64,000 bases of DNA from NCBI GenBank assembly GCA_016713885.1, contig JADJOF010000002.1:62001-126000 (forward strand), given 5' to 3'. The stretch is from Bdellovibrionales bacterium. Lineage in GTDB: Bacteria; Bdellovibrionota; Bdellovibrionia; Bdellovibrionales; JAMPXM01. This document shows, in pieces, positions 60,562-64,000 of this stretch (its first letter is position 1; every line of letters begins with the position of its first letter). Both the position numbers and the translations under genes were made by a program. A model generated the notes under the pieces. That model was not told the origin of the DNA, did no database searches, and saw nothing but the letters and a program-made list of their open reading frames with translations.

Positions 60562-61830
60562 CTAGAAGGTCGGGCAAGTGCTTTGAGCTTTTTCAAGTCC
60601 CCAACGCGCGCCGACGGATTGATTGGGGTCCGAACTGAGGCGGTCGTCCGCGGCGGCCAGCGCCCAATCGGTCAAGGTGACGGTTTGGCCGGCTGCAATT
60701 TCGATCGGACCACAGGCATTGAGTTCGTCCGAGATCTCCTTGATGTTTGACTCAGAAAGCCAACCAAAAGTCGAGATGGCGCTCATCGCTTCTTTGAGGA
60801 GTTCTCGGGCTCGTTTGTCGCGGGACGGTGTTGAGTATTGATCGTACTCGGACGCCGAAAGGCAGCGACTACCATTTTTGGCTTTGAAGGCGATGGCTTT
60901 TTGTACGGCTTCGTTCCGCAGGCGGATAGAGCCACAAAGGCTTTTTGCGATTCGTCGCACCGAATCTTGCGGGCTCTCGGTTTGTCCGTTCATCGCCAGT
61001 CGCTTCGAGATGTCGGTTTTGTATTGATCGAGCGTTCGAGCGCCAGTTGTCTGGCCAGACGCAGGATAAGATCCTTCGCCGGTGGTAGTCGACACTCGCA
61101 CGCCGAGCTCTTTGAATTGTTCAAGCGAGTAACCGGGCAGCTGACTAAACGGCAGACCGTATTGCTCTGGCGTCAACCATTTGCGTAAGCCCGTTTCGGG
61201 GTTCTCTGGGAGGAACCACATATTTGCTGTCAAATTCAATGCGCGTACGGCTTTTGGGACTGTGCTTTCTAGTTTCCAAATCGCGCCCGTGGGTTCGACG
61301 CGTTTGATGATCTCGGCATGGCCGGGAAGCTCGGTTCCGGCCGAGCCGCTTAAGATATCAAAGAGCCCGCGATCCATCAGCGTTGGTCGAGCCCAGATTC
61401 CTCCGGGGCGCACATATGTACGGTTCACGATAACCGGGTACGTGTCGCGCCCAATGGTTTTGGTCGACGACAGATCGGCGACGTATTTGAGAAATGAGCG
61501 AATCCGTTTTTCTTCGGACTGCGAGTTGAAGCGAGTCATTTTATTTGTGATGGTTTTGCCGCTTCCCGAGGGATCGATCATGGCGAATGGAAGTTTATTT
61601 TCATAGGCAAAAATCGCTCGCGTGTAGTAGGCGGCGTCGGCACAGTCGTGAGCAAGTCCTGCCCATTTTCCATTCAAATAGAAGTCTTCGTTGACCTCGG
61701 ATTCGACCCATTGAGCGTAAGTGTCTTCGGCCTGTTGATTCCAGGTTCCGCTCTCATTCCATACCTGTGCTTCGGCTTGGCCGGCAAAGGCGCCGGTGAC
61801 TATGAAGGCGATTTTCATCAGGGCTTTCAT
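60562..61830 (-). CDS. Exported papain-fold/NlpC-like protein
   Basis: About 422 residues from ATG ending at 61830 (AAAAGGAAG upstream); signal peptide MKIAFIVTGAFAGQAEAQVW. WAGLAHDCADAAYYTRAIFA, then YENKLPFAMIDPSG, matches the Cys-containing helix of NlpC/P60- and transglutaminase-like enzymes; GTELPGHAEIIKRVEPTGAI supplies a candidate His on a strand about 130 residues on. The C-terminal part is helical with three more cysteines. The longer open frame to 62127 overlaps the divergent FKBP gene and is rejected. The activity is inferred from this Cys/His spacing only. Confidence 0.62.
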   Translation of the reverse strand: MKALMKIAFIVTGAFAGQAEAQVWNESGTWNQQAEDTYAQWVESEVNEDFYLNGKWAGLAHDCADAAYYTRAIFAYENKLPFAMIDPSGSGKTITNKMTRFNSQSEEKRIRSFLKYVADLSSTKTIGRDTYPVIVNRTYVRPGGIWARPTLMDRGLFDILSGSAGTELPGHAEIIKRVEPTGAIWKLESTVPKAVRALNLTANMWFLPENPETGLRKWLTPEQYGLPFSQLPGYSLEQFKELGVRVSTTTGEGSYPASGQTTGARTLDQYKTDISKRLAMNGQTESPQDSVRRIAKSLCGSIRLRNEAVQKAIAFKAKNGSRCLSASEYDQYSTPSRDKRARELLKEAMSAISTFGWLSESNIKEISDELNACGPIEIAAGQTVTLTDWALAAADDRLSSDPNQSVGARWGLEKAQSTCPTF

Positions 61831-62011
61831 AATGGACTTCCTTTTGCTTTGCTTGCGGCATGATTTGGGCGCTCGTGGCCGTAGAGAGCAAGGGCTGTGC
61901 TGGGTGGGGATCTGTTTTTGACGAGTTCGAGCGTCCTGCGCCGCAAAAAATTCAACTCTGCTTGTAATCCCTGCATCCTCAGAGTCCAATCGGAGGGGTG
62001 GAGGAATCATC

Positions 62012-62746
62012 ATGAAAGTGCAGAAATCGCGAGTGACTTTTTCAACTGTTGTTTTGCTTGGAGCTGTTGTTGCGGCGGCATTAGTTGGCTGCAAAGCCAA
62101 TCTGTCGACTGACGAAGGCAAAGCCAACTACGCTATGGGCCTTGAGATGGGACAGCAGGCGAAGCAATTGGACTTGAAGGTTGACGAGGCGGCGATTATT
62201 GCGGGAGTTAAAGACGGCTTGGAGGGCAAAGAGCCGCAGGTTCCTCGCCAAGAGATCATGGGCGCGATCATGAAGATTCAAGAGGGCGCGATGCAGAAGC
62301 TCAAAGCCAAAGGCGATGAGTTTCTGACAACAAATAAAGCGAAGGCAGGCGTGCAGACGACAGCCTCGGGCCTTCAGTATGAGGTTGTTAAAGAAGGATC
62401 CGGCGCACAGCCTGTCGATGGCGATGAAGTGACGGTGCACTACACAGGTACACTTGTCGATGGAACGAAATTTGACTCATCTGTTGATCGCGGAGAGCCT
62501 GCAAAGTTCAACGTCAACCAGGTTATTCCGGGTTGGACTGAGGCGATGAAACTGATGAAAGTCGGCGCAAAATACAAGCTGACGATTCCATCGGAGCTTG
62601 GTTACGGCGCTCGCGGTGCACGTCCTGCGATTCCACCCAACGCGGTCTTGCAGTTTGATGTTGAGCTTCTGGATGTGAAGAAAGGTGGCACGCCACCTCC
62701 GGCGACGCCTGGCGCGAAAGCTCCGACTGAAAAGAAAAAGAAGTAG
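62012..62746 (+). CDS. Mip-like FKBP-type peptidyl-prolyl isomerase lipoprotein
   Basis: 244 residues: signal peptide with lipobox LVGC (Cys27), N-terminal dimerisation domain (about 30-115; NYAMGLEMGQQAKQLDLKVD, GVKDGLEGKEPQVPRQEI), and an FKBP domain (about 118-228; GDEVTVHYTGTLVDGTKFDS, VIPGWTEAMKLMKVGAKYKL, PSELGYGARGARPAIPPNAV) with the catalytic pocket residues intact. It is a periplasmic or surface foldase of the Mip/FkpA group. The Pro/Lys-rich tail is short. GGAGGAATCATC precedes the ATG. Confidence 0.93.
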   Translation: MKVQKSRVTFSTVVLLGAVVAAALVGCKANLSTDEGKANYAMGLEMGQQAKQLDLKVDEAAIIAGVKDGLEGKEPQVPRQEIMGAIMKIQEGAMQKLKAKGDEFLTTNKAKAGVQTTASGLQYEVVKEGSGAQPVDGDEVTVHYTGTLVDGTKFDSSVDRGEPAKFNVNQVIPGWTEAMKLMKVGAKYKLTIPSELGYGARGARPAIPPNAVLQFDVELLDVKKGGTPPPATPGAKAPTEKKKK

Positions 62747-62791
62747 GCTAAGCCCGTCTCGGCAGACTGTCTCATCTTTAGACAGGTGTTG

Positions 62792-62826
62792 AACCCCCGT
62801 TGTCCCTTGGGCACGGGGGTTTTGCT
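62792..62826 (+). terminator. Rho-independent terminator after the FKBP gene
   Basis: AACCCCCGT, 12-base loop, ACGGGGGTT followed by TTGCTTTT. A strong GC stem 45 bases after the stop. A smaller stem CTGTC...GACAG precedes it (62768-62785). Confidence 0.85.
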
Positions 62827-62941
62827 TTTGGGCTTCAGTAGGGTTCTAGGGAGCAATAGGCTCGTTTATACGGGAACTCGCCGGCCTCAGGCTTGCCTTG
62901 TTTGTGTAGCGTAAGGTTGCACCCTCTGGAGGAGGCCTAAG

Positions 62942-63313
62942 ATGAAAAAGCCGAAGAGAATGCCGGTGATGACCGTTTTGATGCTCGGTCTGGTCTTTGT
63001 CTTGGGTGGATGTTCTACGCCGACTCCCCCTGAGTACGCCGAAGGGACGCTGTACAGCGAGGCAATGAACTCTTATTCGCTTTGCCAGAGCCGAATGTAT
63101 CCGGTTGATGGTGGAACATCCTGCGACTTGAGAAGTCCTTCGCAAATGCAGCCAAGCTACGGCGAGTATTCGCGCGCCAATCAGGGCTGGCAGTACAACT
63201 ATTATTCGAAACCCGATAGCGAAGAGTCTCTTGAGCAGTACTTTGATACGCTCTCGGCAGACGAGGTCGAGCGTTTGAATCAAGAGTGGAATTCACTCGC
63301 TGAGCAACACTAA
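62942..63313 (+). CDS. Small lipoprotein
   Basis: 123 residues with signal peptide and lipobox LGGC (Cys24): MTVLMLGLVFVLGGCSTPTP. The mature protein is acidic and rich in Tyr/Ser/Gln, with a single Cys pair (about 60 and 57 residues apart from the lipid Cys). No family recognised. GGAGGCC lies before the ATG. It converges on the hydroxylase-like gene. Confidence 0.65.
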   Translation: MKKPKRMPVMTVLMLGLVFVLGGCSTPTPPEYAEGTLYSEAMNSYSLCQSRMYPVDGGTSCDLRSPSQMQPSYGEYSRANQGWQYNYYSKPDSEESLEQYFDTLSADEVERLNQEWNSLAEQH

Positions 63314-63324
63314 TCAGCGCATTT

Positions 63325-63966
63325 TTAAAAGGCGTGGATACTGAGCCGGTGGTCTTTCGACGTTCGGTTGGTGTCGTAGATATTGGTCACAAAGTTGATG
63401 CGATCGGTATCGCCGTGGTTGATGACGCGATGAACGCGATTCACCTTAATCAAGTATGCAGAACCGTCCGCTGGAAGAGGTTCGCTGATGATTCCATCTT
63501 TGGTTTCAATCTCAAAAAGACAGCCGGAGTTGGTGATAATGGGCACATGCAGCCGCACGGCATAGGCGTCGTCTGCGCCATCGCGATGCCACGACGAGGC
63601 CTTGCCGGCTTTGAGAATGATGATGCGGGCGCGGCGTGGGTTGAGGCCTTTTTCTGAAATTTGCCGAACAAGATCGGCCATCGGGCCAGTGTGAATTTCG
63701 GTCGGCCGATTAAAGAGCATTGTTGAACTCAGGCCGGCGGCTTTTGCGGCCTTGAGCAGCTCCTCGCGTGTCATGCCCGGGGTTTGATAGAGTTTGTGGC
63801 CGAGGTGCCAGCCGTCCTTGTAGTCGCCATTCGAAGACAGGACGCTCCAACCGCCGAAGGCATCCGATTGAAAAACAGCGGGCAGTGGCTGCACGGTCTT
63901 AAGAAAGTGGTCGCGCAGGGCCTCGATGTCGATGGCGAGTGGAATTTTCTCGTAGATCAGGCTCAT
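63325..63966 (-). CDS. Aspartyl/asparaginyl beta-hydroxylase-like 2-OG oxygenase
   Basis: 213 residues. ASSWHRDGADDAYAVRLHVP supplies the Fe-binding His and Asp, and VNRVHRVINHGDTDRINFVT the distal His and the 2-oxoglutarate-binding Arg. This is the double-stranded beta-helix pattern of the Asp/Asn beta-hydroxylase group. The N-terminal half (LRDHFLKTVQPLPAVFQSDA) is variable. The likely reaction is 2-oxoglutarate-dependent hydroxylation; the substrate is unknown. The start lies 34 bases from the window edge. Confidence 0.82.
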   Translation of the reverse strand: MSLIYEKIPLAIDIEALRDHFLKTVQPLPAVFQSDAFGGWSVLSSNGDYKDGWHLGHKLYQTPGMTREELLKAAKAAGLSSTMLFNRPTEIHTGPMADLVRQISEKGLNPRRARIIILKAGKASSWHRDGADDAYAVRLHVPIITNSGCLFEIETKDGIISEPLPADGSAYLIKVNRVHRVINHGDTDRINFVTNIYDTNRTSKDHRLSIHAF

Positions 63967-64000
63967 TGGTCTTAAACGCTAAAACGAAGACTTGGCGCTG

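Noticed and set aside
60562..62127. 521-residue version of the papain-like protein starting at 62127
   Set aside because: The first 100 residues are antisense to the FKBP gene and have no ribosome binding site; the signal peptide begins at 61830 with AAAAGGAAG upstream.
1..64000. CRISPR arrays, rRNA genes, prophage structural genes, origin of replication
   Set aside because: No regularly spaced short repeats, rRNA sequence, capsid/tail/terminase genes or DnaA-box clusters were seen; the only tandem array is the protein-coding 84-bp repeat.

Overview
The window looks like chromosomal DNA of a flagellated member of the Bdellovibrionota (Bdellovibrio/Bacteriovorax-like, formerly within the Deltaproteobacteria). 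The basis is the gene order fliL-M-N-O-P-Q-R-flhB-A-flhF-flhG-fliA, a TIGR02147/DUF4423 regulator, a Tad/Flp pilus locus, and an unusually high density of small exported proteins, lipoproteins and peptidoglycan-lytic enzymes. This is inference from gene content; no 16S rRNA or ribosomal marker is present.

Layout. 1-5.1 kb: partial UvrD/PcrA helicase, a lipoprotein metallopeptidase with a small beta-barrel protein, a SPOR protein and an inositol-phosphatase family enzyme. 5.2-16.8 kb: flagellar export, C-ring and regulatory operon, preceded by a good sigma-54 promoter and ending in the sigma-28 gene. 17-24 kb: small exported proteins with a TIGR02147 regulator, an RpoH-like sigma factor and aspS. 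24-36 kb: a dispersed Tad/Flp locus (CpaF ATPase, secretin, CpaB-like protein, TadE/TadG-like proteins, Flp pilin) around a REC-histidine kinase and three exported proteins: a very large repeat protein, a helical-repeat protein and a putative caspase-like peptidase. 36-41.6 kb: folD, a transglycosylase lipoprotein, gcvT and gcvH. 41.6-47.8 kb: an accessory region next to a tRNA-Leu gene, with a DUF6973-like pair, two divergent BrnT/BrnA toxin-antitoxin modules, an SLT enzyme, and an IS4-family element that has split an AraC-type regulator. 47.9-53.6 kb: E2-like acyltransferase, cytochrome b561 with a PepSY protein, pirin, ABC-F ATPase and two CBS proteins. 53.8-55.0 kb: a second, decayed insertion sequence. 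55.3-64 kb: mostly exported proteins, a TetR-hydrolase operon with a clear operator, a Mip-like FKBP isomerase and an Asp/Asn-hydroxylase-like protein.

Sequence quality. At least 18 single- or double-base frame breaks fall in 14 otherwise healthy genes, including flhA, flhB and fliO, and several sit in homopolymers. Most are probably consensus errors of a long-read or draft assembly. I give reconstructed gene spans and mark each break.

Most interesting: (a) the Tad locus with its co-located exported caspase-like, helical-repeat and 28-residue-repeat proteins; (b) two convergently evolved-looking BrnTA promoters in which the toxin start codon lies at the predicted transcription start; (c) a TA operon that appears to continue into a transglycosylase and an exported protein; (d) a precise, apparently recent IS insertion inside an AraC-type regulator.
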